Under the pieces are notes generated by a model. That model had not been told where the DNA came from, searched no databases, and was given only the letters and a program-made list of their open reading frames with translations. Shown one piece after another: positions 32,208-42,632 of a stretch of DNA of 64,000 nt. A program made the translations under genes and the position numbers. The stretch spans positions 1,984,001 to 2,048,000 of the forward strand of contig MU008155.1 of NCBI GenBank assembly GCA_010909165.1, in the 5' to 3' direction. The DNA comes from Anthoceros angustus (taxonomy: Eukaryota > Streptophyta > Anthocerotopsida > Anthocerotales > Anthocerotaceae). Within the stretch, counting starts at the first letter, position 1, and each line of letters opens with the position of its first letter.

Positions 32208-34811
32208 ATGGCCACAATACGGCAACCGGACCCCTTGTGGACCCAACAATTTGGTTTGTGTACAGCGATTCCACTAGGAGATCCCGCTCACCTTCCTCTG
32301 GGCAGTCAACTCCCGGCAAACAACCAAGCCTTCAGGTGCAGCAGTGTAAGGAGCCCAGCACTTCCCCTTCCGAGAAAAGGTGTGGGTGGGGATGGATTTT
32401 CCCGCGATGGTCGTCGCCAGGAGCAGGAGCACTTGTGGCAGCAATTCTTTCTGGACCCTACAATGTGGTGGGACAACAGACGAGAGACGAAGAACTCGCG
32501 TGGGCCTGACTTCCGGCGTAAGGGGTCCGGCGAGGTCCTGTGGTTAAACAGCATGTATAAGCCAGCTTGGGTTGACGAACAGCTCGTTTCCTGGGATATG
32601 CAGATGGGTCATGGTGCCACTCCTTCCAAGTCCAGCTCTCCGGATAAGCCTGAACTTGGCAGGCGTGCACGATCGGAAATGGGCGTCGTATCGGCTTTGA
32701 CCGTCCGCACGTTATGTCAGCAGGGGAGGCTTTCTGAGGCCGTTGGAGCCCTGGAATCTCTGGCGCAGACAGACTCTATTTCTCAGTCTCTGTTTTACAC
32801 TGTGCTAAAGCTGTGTACAGCTAAAAAGGATTTGGTCGAGGGGCGACGAGTTCATGATCTCACGGTCAAACTTGGGTACGAGTCGAATGCATACTTGGGG
32901 AACCATATCTTGCGCTTGTATGCAGGTGGAGGTATGCTAGAGGAGGCCATGGATGTGCTCACCAGGGTAGGCAAACCAGATGTCTTCATGTGGTTTTCCA
33001 TAATTTCTGCACATGCTAAGCATGGGAAACCTAATGAGGCCATACAACTGTACCATGAGATGCGTAGGTCAGGAGTGAAGGCGGATGCTCACGTCTTTGT
33101 AGCTGCCCTTCAAGCTTGTGCATTGGCCGCCGACTTGGAATCTGGCAGAAAAGTGCACTGTGATGTATTGCACAGTGGCATTCCTCTTAACTTGTTTGTT
33201 GGCACCTGCCTGGTGGACATGTATGCAAAATGTGGTGAATTGGAAAATGCACGCCAGGTTTTCGACAGCATGGCCACGAAGAATGTGGTGATCTTGAATG
33301 CCTTGATAACTCAGTATGCCCAGCAAGGGCTCGGACATGAGGCGCTTGTTCTCTATGGCCAAGTGGAGCAGGAGGGCCTCATTTTGGCTGACCATGTTAC
33401 TTTTGCTTGCCTTCTGAAGGCCTGTGCAAGCACTGGTGCCTTACAGAAGGGGATGCAGCTGCACTCACAGATTGTTGAAAGGGGACTGCTGGATGACGTG
33501 GTGCTGGGTAACTGCCTGGTGGACATGTATGCAAAATGTGGTGAACTAGAAGATGCACGCCGGGTTTTTGAAAGCTTGGCCAGAAAGGATGTGGTGACAT
33601 GGACGGCGCTAATTGCTGGGTATGCACAGCAAGGACTCGGCCATGAGGCGCTTGTTGTGTATGGACAAATGGAGGAGGCGGGCCTCATTTTGGCTGACGC
33701 TGTAACTTTTGCTTGCCTTTTGAAGGCCTGTGGAAGCACTGGTGCCTTACAGAAGGGCAGGCAACTGCACTCGCAGATTGTTGAAAGAGGACTGCTGCAT
33801 AACGTAGTGTTGGGCACCTGCCTGGTAGACATGTATGCAAAATGTGGTGAACTGGAAGATGCACGCCAGGTTTTTGACAGCATGAACACAAAGGATGTGG
33901 TGACATGGACCGCCCTGATATCTGGGTATGGTACTTGTGATGAAGGTCAGAAGGGGCTAGCTTGTTTTGAGGATATGTTAGTGGCCGGAATTCAGCCTAA
34001 TGATGCTACTTTCACTTGCCTTTTAGTAGCATGCAGCCATGAGGGACTGGTCCACGAGGGTCGCAAGCACTTTGATTCCATGGCTGAACATTATGGCATC
34101 CAACCTAGTATTGAGCATTACATTGGCATGGTTGATATTCTTGGGCGCGCAGGCCATCTAGACGAGGCAGAGAAAATGCTATTATCATGTGGGGGCCAAA
34201 GTAATGTTGTAGGGTTGACGACTTTGCTGAACGCCTGCAAAAGTCATGGGGATATAGAGAGGGCGATGTGGTGTTTCGAGAGTCTGGTTAAACTAGATCC
34301 CCAGTACACGCCCGCATATGTGCTCATGGCCAACACCTTTGCAGATGCAGGTAGGTGGACAGATGTAGACAGGATTGAAACACAGAGACTGGTAGCAGGA
34401 GCTATCAAGAAACCTGCAGTGGCGACCATTGAGGTGAACAATGAGGTACATAGGTTTCTGGTGGGAGACAGGAGAGAGGATATTGCGCTTAAGGTAGAGA
34501 GCACGAATGCCCGTTTGAAGCAGGAAGGAGGCCACGTACCTCACACGAAGTTGGTGCTGAAGCCCGTGTGTGAGAAGGAAAAGGAAGATGTGCTTTGTGG
34601 GCATGCTGAAAAGCTAGCTCTGGCGTTTGGTCTCTTGAACACTCCAAGCGGGACACCTCTGGTGGTAACGAAGAATCTACGCATGTGCAGTGACTGCCAC
34701 AGTTCCACGGAGATCATGTCAAGGCTCGAACACAGAGACATTGTTGTTAGGGATGGGTACCGTGTGCATCGATTTGCAAACGGTTGTTGCAGTTGTAAGG
34801 ATCGACCGTGA
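32208..34811 (+). CDS. PLS-class PPR protein with E and DYW-like deaminase domain (terminal D-R-P)
   Basis: Intronless, 867 residues. It is predicted to bind an organellar transcript and catalyse pyrimidine RNA editing. Residues about 1-160 are a targeting and linker region. From about 170 to 640 run P, L and S repeats with V-D-M-Y-A-K-C-G and K-D-V-V-T-W signatures. A 102-residue P-L-S triplet is repeated almost exactly (DNA period 306 bp, from about 33321 and 33627). E motifs follow. The deaminase-like domain has H-A-E-K-L near 798, C-S-D-C-H near 827-831 and the second zinc motif C-S-C near 862, so the HxE...CxxC catalytic set is present. The PG box reads K-K-P-A-V-A-T-I-E-V rather than P-G..W, and the protein ends C-S-C-K-D-R-P rather than D-Y-W, resembling the DYW:KP class. 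Mitochondrion or plastid cannot be chosen. Confidence 0.95.
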   Translation: MATIRQPDPLWTQQFGLCTAIPLGDPAHLPLGSQLPANNQAFRCSSVRSPALPLPRKGVGGDGFSRDGRRQEQEHLWQQFFLDPTMWWDNRRETKNSRGPDFRRKGSGEVLWLNSMYKPAWVDEQLVSWDMQMGHGATPSKSSSPDKPELGRRARSEMGVVSALTVRTLCQQGRLSEAVGALESLAQTDSISQSLFYTVLKLCTAKKDLVEGRRVHDLTVKLGYESNAYLGNHILRLYAGGGMLEEAMDVLTRVGKPDVFMWFSIISAHAKHGKPNEAIQLYHEMRRSGVKADAHVFVAALQACALAADLESGRKVHCDVLHSGIPLNLFVGTCLVDMYAKCGELENARQVFDSMATKNVVILNALITQYAQQGLGHEALVLYGQVEQEGLILADHVTFACLLKACASTGALQKGMQLHSQIVERGLLDDVVLGNCLVDMYAKCGELEDARRVFESLARKDVVTWTALIAGYAQQGLGHEALVVYGQMEEAGLILADAVTFACLLKACGSTGALQKGRQLHSQIVERGLLHNVVLGTCLVDMYAKCGELEDARQVFDSMNTKDVVTWTALISGYGTCDEGQKGLACFEDMLVAGIQPNDATFTCLLVACSHEGLVHEGRKHFDSMAEHYGIQPSIEHYIGMVDILGRAGHLDEAEKMLLSCGGQSNVVGLTTLLNACKSHGDIERAMWCFESLVKLDPQYTPAYVLMANTFADAGRWTDVDRIETQRLVAGAIKKPAVATIEVNNEVHRFLVGDRREDIALKVESTNARLKQEGGHVPHTKLVLKPVCEKEKEDVLCGHAEKLALAFGLLNTPSGTPLVVTKNLRMCSDCHSSTEIMSRLEHRDIVVRDGYRVHRFANGCCSCKDRP

Positions 34812-35526
34812 GAAGAGGTAGCTAGTGCTCCGCCAGAGAATATTGCTTTCAGGGTGAATGAATGGGCATGGATTGCTAACTCGTCTGAAGGCTTGCGATC
34901 TAGCTGGGTCACGGAGCCTGGCGAGCCCGGGCAGCTGTAGGAGATCAGGGATCGGGGCCTGGTGCAGACATGGAAATTGGCTCAGATCCGGTGGATCCCC
35001 CTTTCACTCCACCCATCCTCAGGTGTGCTTCCCCTAACCTTGTGTATAGTTGCACCTTTTCACATTTGGACGTTGAAAAAGAACCCCTAAGTAAAGGAGT
35101 CCGAGACGCTTTGGACTCTTACAACAACCTCTAAGTTAGGTAGTCTCAAATGGGTCAGGAAGTCCCAAACAGCCCTACCCAATGCCAATGCTAACAGGTG
35201 ATATATCAGGGTAGCATAAACCTACATACTGTGTAATTATGTATAAAATTAAGACTCAAAAGGAAGACCGCGCCAGTCTTTCGTAGAGTCCTGATCGGTC
35301 CACCATATGTAAGCCCACCCAAGTCTACTCTCACTCGAGTTCTCAACTCTTTTGTGAAGCCGGCTAGCAAAATCCTTACTGAAAGCCTCGAATGCTCTAA
35401 CGCCAGCAGACATTCAAGACTTCCCTATAGATGTGTTAAGAGATTCTAACATACAGTAACCCTTCCCTGGAATTCCGGCTACGGGATAAGGAGAGGACGA
35501 ACAGTGGTACCCCAGCCGATCTCATT
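34812..35526. other. Converging 3' flanks, no gene recognised
   Basis: Lies between the ends of the DYW-PPR gene (+) and CFAP58 (-). The first roughly 50 bp after the PPR stop still match the 3' flank of the paralogue near 27285-27230 (agtgctc..cgccagagaatrttgctttc). Nothing else is recognised. Confidence 0.5.
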
Positions 35527-38500
35527 TCATCCCGCGGTCGATGGTATAGGAGCGGTCATGTTATATCCACCACCCAAAACCATGGGATGCTGAGCAGAAG
35601 TGATCGTCTGGCCAGCCTGCACGGACTTCTTTCTCTCTCTTTCAGCAAGCTCCTTCTTCTTGAATTCAAAATACTTCTTCTTGGTCGCATCTACCTCACA
35701 GTTCAATCGCTCAATCTCGAATTTGTACTCATTTACTTGCGTCTGCATCCCAACATCAGCATGGGTTTCAAAATCCTGGTCATGCCTCGTTCTCAGGCAA
35801 GAACAGACATGCGTGTACCTGGTACATGCTCAGCTCAGAGGCCATAGCCTTCATTTGCCGAGTCTTCTCCCGCAAGTTCTTGGCGTACATTGCAAGCTGT
35901 TCCTGCAGCTCAGGGCCAGGTTGTCGGGCCAAAATACTCCGCAACTCGATGTATAGTTTCTCCTTCTCTTGGATAAGGAGATCCTTCTCTACAACCTGCA
36001 CATAAAACACGAACTCTTTACATCCATAAATGCCACCTTGGCTAGGGTGCTAGAAGTGATGGGTGCAAATTGGACGTGCATCACCTCCTCTGTCTTGAGT
36101 ATGAGACGCTTTTGTAAAGTCTGGATCTTGAGTATCATCTCATAAGCTACTGGATCCGTGCCCTCCAGTTTGCGCCAGCGATGTACATTGAGAGGAGTTT
36201 CAAGTTCCTCCGATAAAGCCTTGACCTGATTGCACCAAGGATTGGTATCAGCGTGCGATGCTAGTCACTTCCACCAAGTACCGAACAATGAACACAGTTT
36301 CGTACCTTAGTGCGCTCTTGAAGAAGTTCTCTATTCAGATTGTGTACTTCCTTCTTCAGCACATCCAAATTTTTGACTGAACCCGACAAAATACAATGCT
36401 CCCTCTTCAAGTCCGTCATTTTGATTTTGAGGATCCTTAGTTCGTTCAACCTGTCCCGATACTGAATTTGTCCTTTGTTTAAAGTTGACTGCTGAATCCT
36501 TATCTTCTCATAAAGAAGGGCGAGCTCCTCATTCCTGCGGATGAGCTGCATTTGCAGATCGGTTCAGCAGGGATGGACATGACAATAGAGTGAACCTGCA
36601 AATACGACACCTCATGCACATGTTCCATGGAGAAGTCACCTGTGCGCCGAGAAGGTCACGCTCGTGCTTAATGATTTCGAGTTCTTTCTTCTGACGTTGA
36701 CCCTCATCGTCTGCTTCATTGATGATGTGATTGAGGTTCTCAATCTGGGCCTGGTATTCTGAGATTTGGGCCTCTACCTCTTTAATGTTTGCAGTCGACT
36801 TGCTAAGCTCAAGCTTCAAGACCTCCTTTTCCTTCTCAACCTGGAAGCACAGAGTTGGATGTCTGAGGTACTGATTAACTCTTGGCACTTTGTCGATGGA
36901 GAAAGCCCACCGGCCCTAAGTCCACCTTGGTATGGTCGTAATGTTCCTTGATTAGCGCAAGATCCTTCGAATTGATCTCCTCCTTCAAATTCTCAATGTG
37001 ATGGGTCATGATTTTGAATTTACGTTTCAGTTCCTGAATCTCATCCTGAACTTCCAGTAGCGTCTTACTGTACAGGTTCCTTTCACTCCGTACAGCTTCA
37101 TAAGCAGTCTGTTGCTGCTTGAGCTTATTTTCTCCCTCGAAAACCTTTTTCTGAAGATCTACTATACTCATTTCCCTTGCCCTAACCTCGTCCAGAGCCT
37201 GTGAGAAGAAATGTAAGTTTCACCGTCTCGAATTGAAGCTCGCAAGTAACCCCCACAGTTTACGTGAGGGACATGATCCTTTCCAAAAAGAGTGTCGACC
37301 CATTGACAAAACCCACTTCCAACTACCTGCATGTATTTGGATGCAGCTTGCGAGGCTTCTGCACCAAACTTTTGCCTCTCCTTTTCCAACTTTGCAATCT
37401 GCTTGTCCTGCTTTTGCGCCGCATACTTATACATATTAATCTCCAACTCCAAATTATTCTTGGTAGCTTCGTTTATCTTCACCAGATCGGCCTGTTTCTG
37501 AGTTGAAGCTTCTGCCTGTTTCACAAAATTAACAATAAACTGGTGAGCTGTGATAACTGACAAAAAAACTGACTAACTTGCTCAATTCTTCACGAGAGGA
37601 TGAAGCAGCACCTGAGTCTTCATCTTGTTCAGCACATCACGCTCTCGACAAAGCTCATCCTGTCGTCTGTGTTCTTGCTCCACAAGTTTTTTCTGTGCTT
37701 CAACATCTTTCTCAAGGGACAGTATCTCAGCACGCAGTTCCTCCCTTTCTTGCTCAATCTCTTCTTTCATTTTCTCAAGTGCCTTCAGTTTGAGAACAGT
37801 TGCATCTCGAAGCTGAACACTTGTGCAACAAGAAGATAGGAATAGGTAAGGAGAGAAAATGAGAGCACAAAGATACAAGAAACTCACAACATGTCATGGT
37901 CATAATTCTCAGATGTGTCTGCAGACCTTGTTTACACGAAAAACCTCTGCCTTCACTGTTTCAATCTCATCATCCTTGAGCTTGAGTTCAACCTGTCTCT
38001 GACTATTCTCTGCTAAGAGGGTGGTATTGTTGAGAATCTGGTCTTCAAGGTCAGTTGTAAGTTTTGTAACCTGCCATACAGAAAGAGTCAGATCATCAGC
38101 GCAGAAGGTGGGGCTTTGCCACCAGCACTGCCACTAGTTATTATACCGTGAAGCTACACGGTGTTCATCAAAACTTATCCATCACAGTCCAGGAACAAAA
38201 ACACCAGCATTCCACCATACATTTCAGCAGCAAGAGTTACCTGCTGAGTGACAATATCAAGTTCCTTTTGAGCTTTTTCAGATGATTGCTTCTGCTCTCT
38301 TAACATGGACTCCAGTTTGGTAACCTGCTCTTGACCCTGCGTGATAGTTAACTGTTTCTGCCTGATCTCAGTCTGCCTTCCATCGAGTGTTATCTTCAAC
38401 TCTTTCATCTCCTTTTCCATGCGTTCCTTCTTCTTCAATTCTCTGGACAAAGGCCCGGGCTTCTCATGTACCACAAGTGGCAGAGCCATTTCAAATCCTT

Positions 38501-39607
38501 CCACCTCACGATAAAGTCAGAAGGTTACCTTTCACATTCAGCCTTTTTAACAGCAACCTGCTCTTTCAGGCCAATAAGATCATGCTGAAGTGTAGCCTTG
38601 TCAGCCTCCGCAACCCTGAACCGCTCCTCCATCTCCACAAGTTCATTCCTCAATTGCACAATCTGTTGCACCTGGGCATCCCTCTCTTTGGCCAGCCGGT
38701 CCTTGTCCTTCTCCAAGTCTTTGACCTGCAACAAAAACCAGCCGCTTCAAAATTGGCAGGCAAAAAACCGATCTCTAACACCAACACCTCCCTAAATGCC
38801 CTGAGATCTACCGCTGAGTCTTGTCCAACGGTAAGATCAGCGCCTTGCTCAACCAGTTTGCTCAAGTTGATAATCTCAGCTTTCAGCTCCCTACATGATA
38901 TTTAATATAACAGATGATGTATACAAGCAGAGCGAAGACACAACTCCACAGCCTACCCACACCCATAACCAAGCACAAGACTTGCATCCATCCACACAAG
39001 CAACCAGTACCAGCACCAGCACCACAACCTACATAATATTGTCCTTGGCCTTCGCCTCCTTTTCCTGGGAAGCATCCACCATCTTCCATGCCTTGTCGAT
39101 CTCCTTCTTCAACGCAATGATGGTGTTCTGGTCCTCCTCATTCAGCTTCAGTGCATTTTGCACCTTACCCGCATTCGCCAGAATCTCAGTGTTGAGCTCC
39201 CGGCACTTCTTTATCAACCTTTTCTCACTCTCTGCACGGCAAAACGACGCATGAATCACCATCCCGTGATAAAAAAAAATCCTTCCAACCCTGCCCTCAT
39301 AAAAAAACTCTCGAACTCCTAACCATGAGACTTCTTCAGCGCTCTGTGCAGCTTCTCATACTCCACCCGAAACCGATCAAGGCTCCTGTCGCCCTGCAAT
39401 TCCTGCAAAACCTGCACCAACACCCCGCATCCCCGCACCTCAATCCCTTCTCCGACACAGCACAACTGCACACCGAGCTAATCAAGCCAGACCCGTAACA
39501 AAATCCAAAATCCATACCTCCTGAAAATCCCTTTCCAGCGCCTCGAACGCCTTCTGCTCGAACCCCGCCTTCCCCCCATGATGCTCCTCCTTCTTCTCGT
39601 CCGCCAT
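35527..39607 (-). CDS. CFAP58: Cilia- and flagella-associated protein 58 (coiled coil)
   Basis: Fifteen exons on the minus strand (39607-39518, 39402-39324, 39231-39033, 38890-38812, 38725-38529, 38442-38241, 38070-37927, 37812-37612, 37515-37327, 37198-36926, 36840-36640, 36545-36306, 36225-36085, 35995-35819, 35742-35527) have matching phases and total 2628 nt, 875 residues. Human CFAP58 is about 872. The protein is almost wholly coiled coil. Family landmarks are A-F-E-A-L-E-R-D-F-Q near the start, I-A-L-K-K-E-I-D-K-A-W-K-M-V-D in exon 3, L-I-R-R-N-E-E-L-A-L-L-Y-E-K-I in exon 12 and L-A-R-Q-P-G-P-E-L in exon 14. In animals and algae it acts in axoneme/flagellum assembly, so expression in motile sperm is inferred. 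The acceptor of exon 6 is the least certain boundary. Confidence 0.93.
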
Positions 39608-40338
39608 GGCCACAGCTAGATGCCCCCAACCCCGCAATCACTCACTCAGCCTTCTCCACCCCAGGGCCCCTATTCCGATCCTCCGCCGTGCCCGCCATTG
39701 CATCGCTCCGCTCAATCTCCTACAGCAACCACCAAATCCGCCGTCCCGGCCGGCCCCGCTCCCCAATGCGCACCCGCACACTGCACCCGGAACCCCTGCG
39801 CACCAGCCCGCAGCGCACCGCCGTCAGCCCGCCTCCCTCGCTCGCCATGTCGACCAGACGCGAGAACAGCCAAACGCGCGGCAGCCGGGATCGCCCGGCC
39901 CAGACGCTCACAGCCCGCCTTCGAGACCGGCAATTCCGACTCCGCCAGCCAAGGCAGCAGCAACACCAACACCAACGCCCCACAAGCTATGTCTCCTCTC
40001 TCGATTCTCGATCGGCAACGCCCCGGGACCCGGTGCATCGACGCATGCCTCGCCTAGGCGGGCGGGGCCGGGCCCTGGTCCCCTTGGCCCGGGCCCGGGC
40101 CCCGCGCCGGAAATGTCTGATGAAGTTTCGCCCCGTCCCCGACCGCTTGTTCCCGTCCCATCGACAGACGAGGCGGATGCGGAAGCAAGCGCGTCGCTCC
40201 CGCAGTGGCCGACACCCAGGTGTCGGCGTCGCGCCTGCCCGCGGCAGGGCCTCGGCGCATGCGGCAGGCGGATGTGCATCGGGCGTGATGCTTGCATGAG
40301 CGGGGCGGGCGATGGTCGCATCTGCATGCGGGTGTGAT

Positions 40339-40860
40339 ATGCCGGAGGAGTCCGGGGAGGCGAGGGAGACGGCGGGGCTGCCCGCGCCCCGTTGGCCCAG
40401 CGCGGAGACGCAGCAGCGCGTGTCCAGGGTCGGGAATTCTCTGCTCACTGTCGTCTCCAGCTTGTGGTGCGTCTACCTCTTGGCGCAGATCTTCTCCACC
40501 TGGGACTTGACCGTGCACAGCCGCAGCGCCACGCACTGGTCCATCCTGACGGCCACGCTGGTGCTGGGAGTGGAGGTCGGCGTGCTGGTGATGACGGGAT
40601 TGCTCGTGTTTCTGGTTCCCCGGATGATCATGACCTGGACCACTACCATCGTGTTCGAGTATGTGTTCGGCAAGGGCTTGTGGAAGCAGCAGGTGATTAT
40701 TCGGGATGGGAGGAAGATTGCTAGGGAGATCGCCGTTAGCTTTCTGAAGTGTGTCCTCAAGGAGGCCAACTGCGTTGGCGCCACGGTTGTGCTGTTCTGC
40801 TTGTTATCTGTCTCCAAGATGCTCATATCCAGCCAGCCCCCGCCTACTGCGCCCTGTTGA
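40339..40860 (+). CDS. Uncharacterised multi-pass membrane protein
   Basis: Single open frame of about 173 residues from ATG 40339 (another in-frame ATG lies at 40312). The N-terminal 40 residues are polar. Hydrophobic segments follow: N-S-L-L-T-V-V-S-S-L-W-C-V-Y-L-L, then S-I-L-T-A-T-L-V-L-G-V-E-V-G-V-L with V-M-T-G-L-L-V-F-L, and near the end A-T-V-V-L-F-C-L-L-S-V-S. The loop between them is basic and aromatic (F-G-K-G-L-W-K-Q-Q). I do not recognise the family. It faces away from CFAP58 across a GC-rich gap of 0.73 kb that probably serves as a shared promoter region. Confidence 0.65.
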   Translation: MPEESGEARETAGLPAPRWPSAETQQRVSRVGNSLLTVVSSLWCVYLLAQIFSTWDLTVHSRSATHWSILTATLVLGVEVGVLVMTGLLVFLVPRMIMTWTTTIVFEYVFGKGLWKQQVIIRDGRKIAREIAVSFLKCVLKEANCVGATVVLFCLLSVSKMLISSQPPPTAPC

Positions 40861-41173
40861 GCACGTTTTGCTAGGGCTGTCTGGTATGCTCTTCCATTTT
40901 CATGTTCCAGAAGATGAAACCTTCTGGCAACCTCTCTAAGACTCGAGACGGAGGCAAGGAGGTAGAGATTCGGAGGGAGGAGGTACGAGACATGAAGGTA
41001 TCGCATGCAACTTGTGGGAAACCGGAATGTGGCTTACTGATCATCAAGTTTTGTGTACATATGAACATTCTCTTCGTCCATGCGGACAGAACTCATTTTG
41101 TTTCAATCCATGCGGTCAGACAAGTGGTCTGAAGTTAAACCTGCCCCGCCTTGCCTTGCATTGCATGTTCATG

Positions 41174-42096
41174 TCAACCTGCTAAGGGGTTGGCATGTAT
41201 TGTTACTCTGTTCAGCCTGATCTCAGCCAGAGGCTTGTCTCCGGCCCCAGTTGGAGTCTGCAAATTGCAAAGCGTTGTTCAAATGTCAGAGATCAGAGAT
41301 AGTCAGAGTAACCCGGACAATAGCAGTCATGTTAGCGGAAAGTGGGGACCGAGATGGATTCCAGTACCTTCTCCATGACATCCAGCACCTCAAATCCATG
41401 GATGACTCTCCCGAAAATGGTGTACAGCCCATTCAGATGTGGCTGCTTGGCATACGTGATGAAAAACTGGCTGCCATTGGTATTAGGTCCACTATTTGCC
41501 ATAGATAGTATGCCCCTCGCGTTATGCTGCAACAGAAACTCTCGTCAGATCCTGAACAGCCCTACACAGGAGAGCAGCATCCTGTATGCGACGAGCTGAC
41601 TCAAACTATACTTTCAGAGACTCTCGAATTTCATCATTGAACTTTCGTCCCCATATGCTGGTGCCCCCACGGCCTGTTCCCGTGGGATCTCCCCCTTGGA
41701 TCATGAAACCCTTGATGTTCCTGTGAAACGTGGTCGCATCGTAGTAGCTGCTTGCACACAGCGCTAGGAAGTTCTGGAGAAAAAACCACATGAGCCTGGA
41801 AACCCTAACTCCGCGCGCAGACCGCAGACCCAAGCAAAGAACAAAATTTCCCCAGACACAACCTCGCACCTCCGATGCCTTGGGAACCTCATCGCAGTAG
41901 ATTTCACACTTGATGTCCCCAAGGTTGGTGTGCAACGTGACAGACTGTTGCCAACGACAAAAATCAGTAGCTGAACAAACCAATACCTGAACCCTACACC
42001 CTGTCTGAATCCCTTCTCTCAAACCACCAAAGACCAGAATTTCAATCTGTTGAGCTGTAAGGCTACGGAAAACGAGGACATTGCAGGATATACCAT
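41174..42096 (-). CDS. PPIL3: Cyclophilin-type peptidyl-prolyl isomerase, PPIL3-like
   Basis: Five coding exons: 42096-42094 (only the ATG), 41944-41870, 41773-41612, 41526-41368, 41257-41174. Total 483 nt, 160 residues, equal in size to animal PPIL3 (about 161). Conserved catalytic blocks include [19 protein letters not shown] and [15 protein letters not shown], holding the active-site Arg, Phe and Gln. The protein ends in V-T-I-H-A-N-P-L, the PPIL3 C-terminus. Family members are spliceosome-associated cyclophilins, so a nuclear role is inferred. The start exon rests on ATG|GTATAT at 42096 in front of S-V-T-L-H-T, and the phase fits. Confidence 0.93.
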
Positions 42097-42632
42097 GTCG
42101 CAGCGCAGACTTGAAATCCTCAAACCAAGGACTGCATTCCCATGACGCGCGCTTCCAATCCAGCCACCAATTACCGCCGTCCCGGGCTTCGATCTTAGGC
42201 TAAACCCACGATGCCACCAAAATTCGACTGGAGAGCGTGTGAGTCGCGAATCCCTTAACTCTGAGTCGAAGTCCAGTAAATCAAATTCGATGCTGCTTAA
42301 CCTGAAGGAGAGTTAAGTGAAGCGTTAACGGAGATCACGCTGGGCTGTACGACAGAGTCCTGGGACGCCCGGCCGTTGGCTGTACTTCTCGTGTACTACC
42401 AAGCGATCATCCTGCTCTTCAGTCGATCGTGAGGTCGCCTGCCAGCGTCTTCCATGCTTCCCACCCGCTACTAAATATGGCTACTCCCGGCACGGCTCCT
42501 TGCCGTACTTCTGCGCACAGATGACAGCCACCGGCCATGAAGTGGGCAGCAGAAATCTGCATGGCTTCTCGTCCGGATCCAAGGCCCCTTTAATTCCCGC
42601 AGCAGGCGGCGGTCGCAGCTCGGGACAGAGCG
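42097..42632. promoter_or_regulatory. Divergent intergenic region, PPIL3 and ZIP
   Basis: The 0.54-kb gap between two divergently transcribed genes presumably contains both promoters and 5' leaders. A tactaaatatgg stretch at about 42470-42482 could act as a weak TATA region for the ZIP gene. No other defined element is seen. Confidence 0.35.

Noticed and set aside
39606-40448. Long frames opposite and beside the CFAP58 start
   Set aside because: GC-driven shadows with no homology. The CFAP58 first exon and the membrane-protein ORF explain the coding signal.
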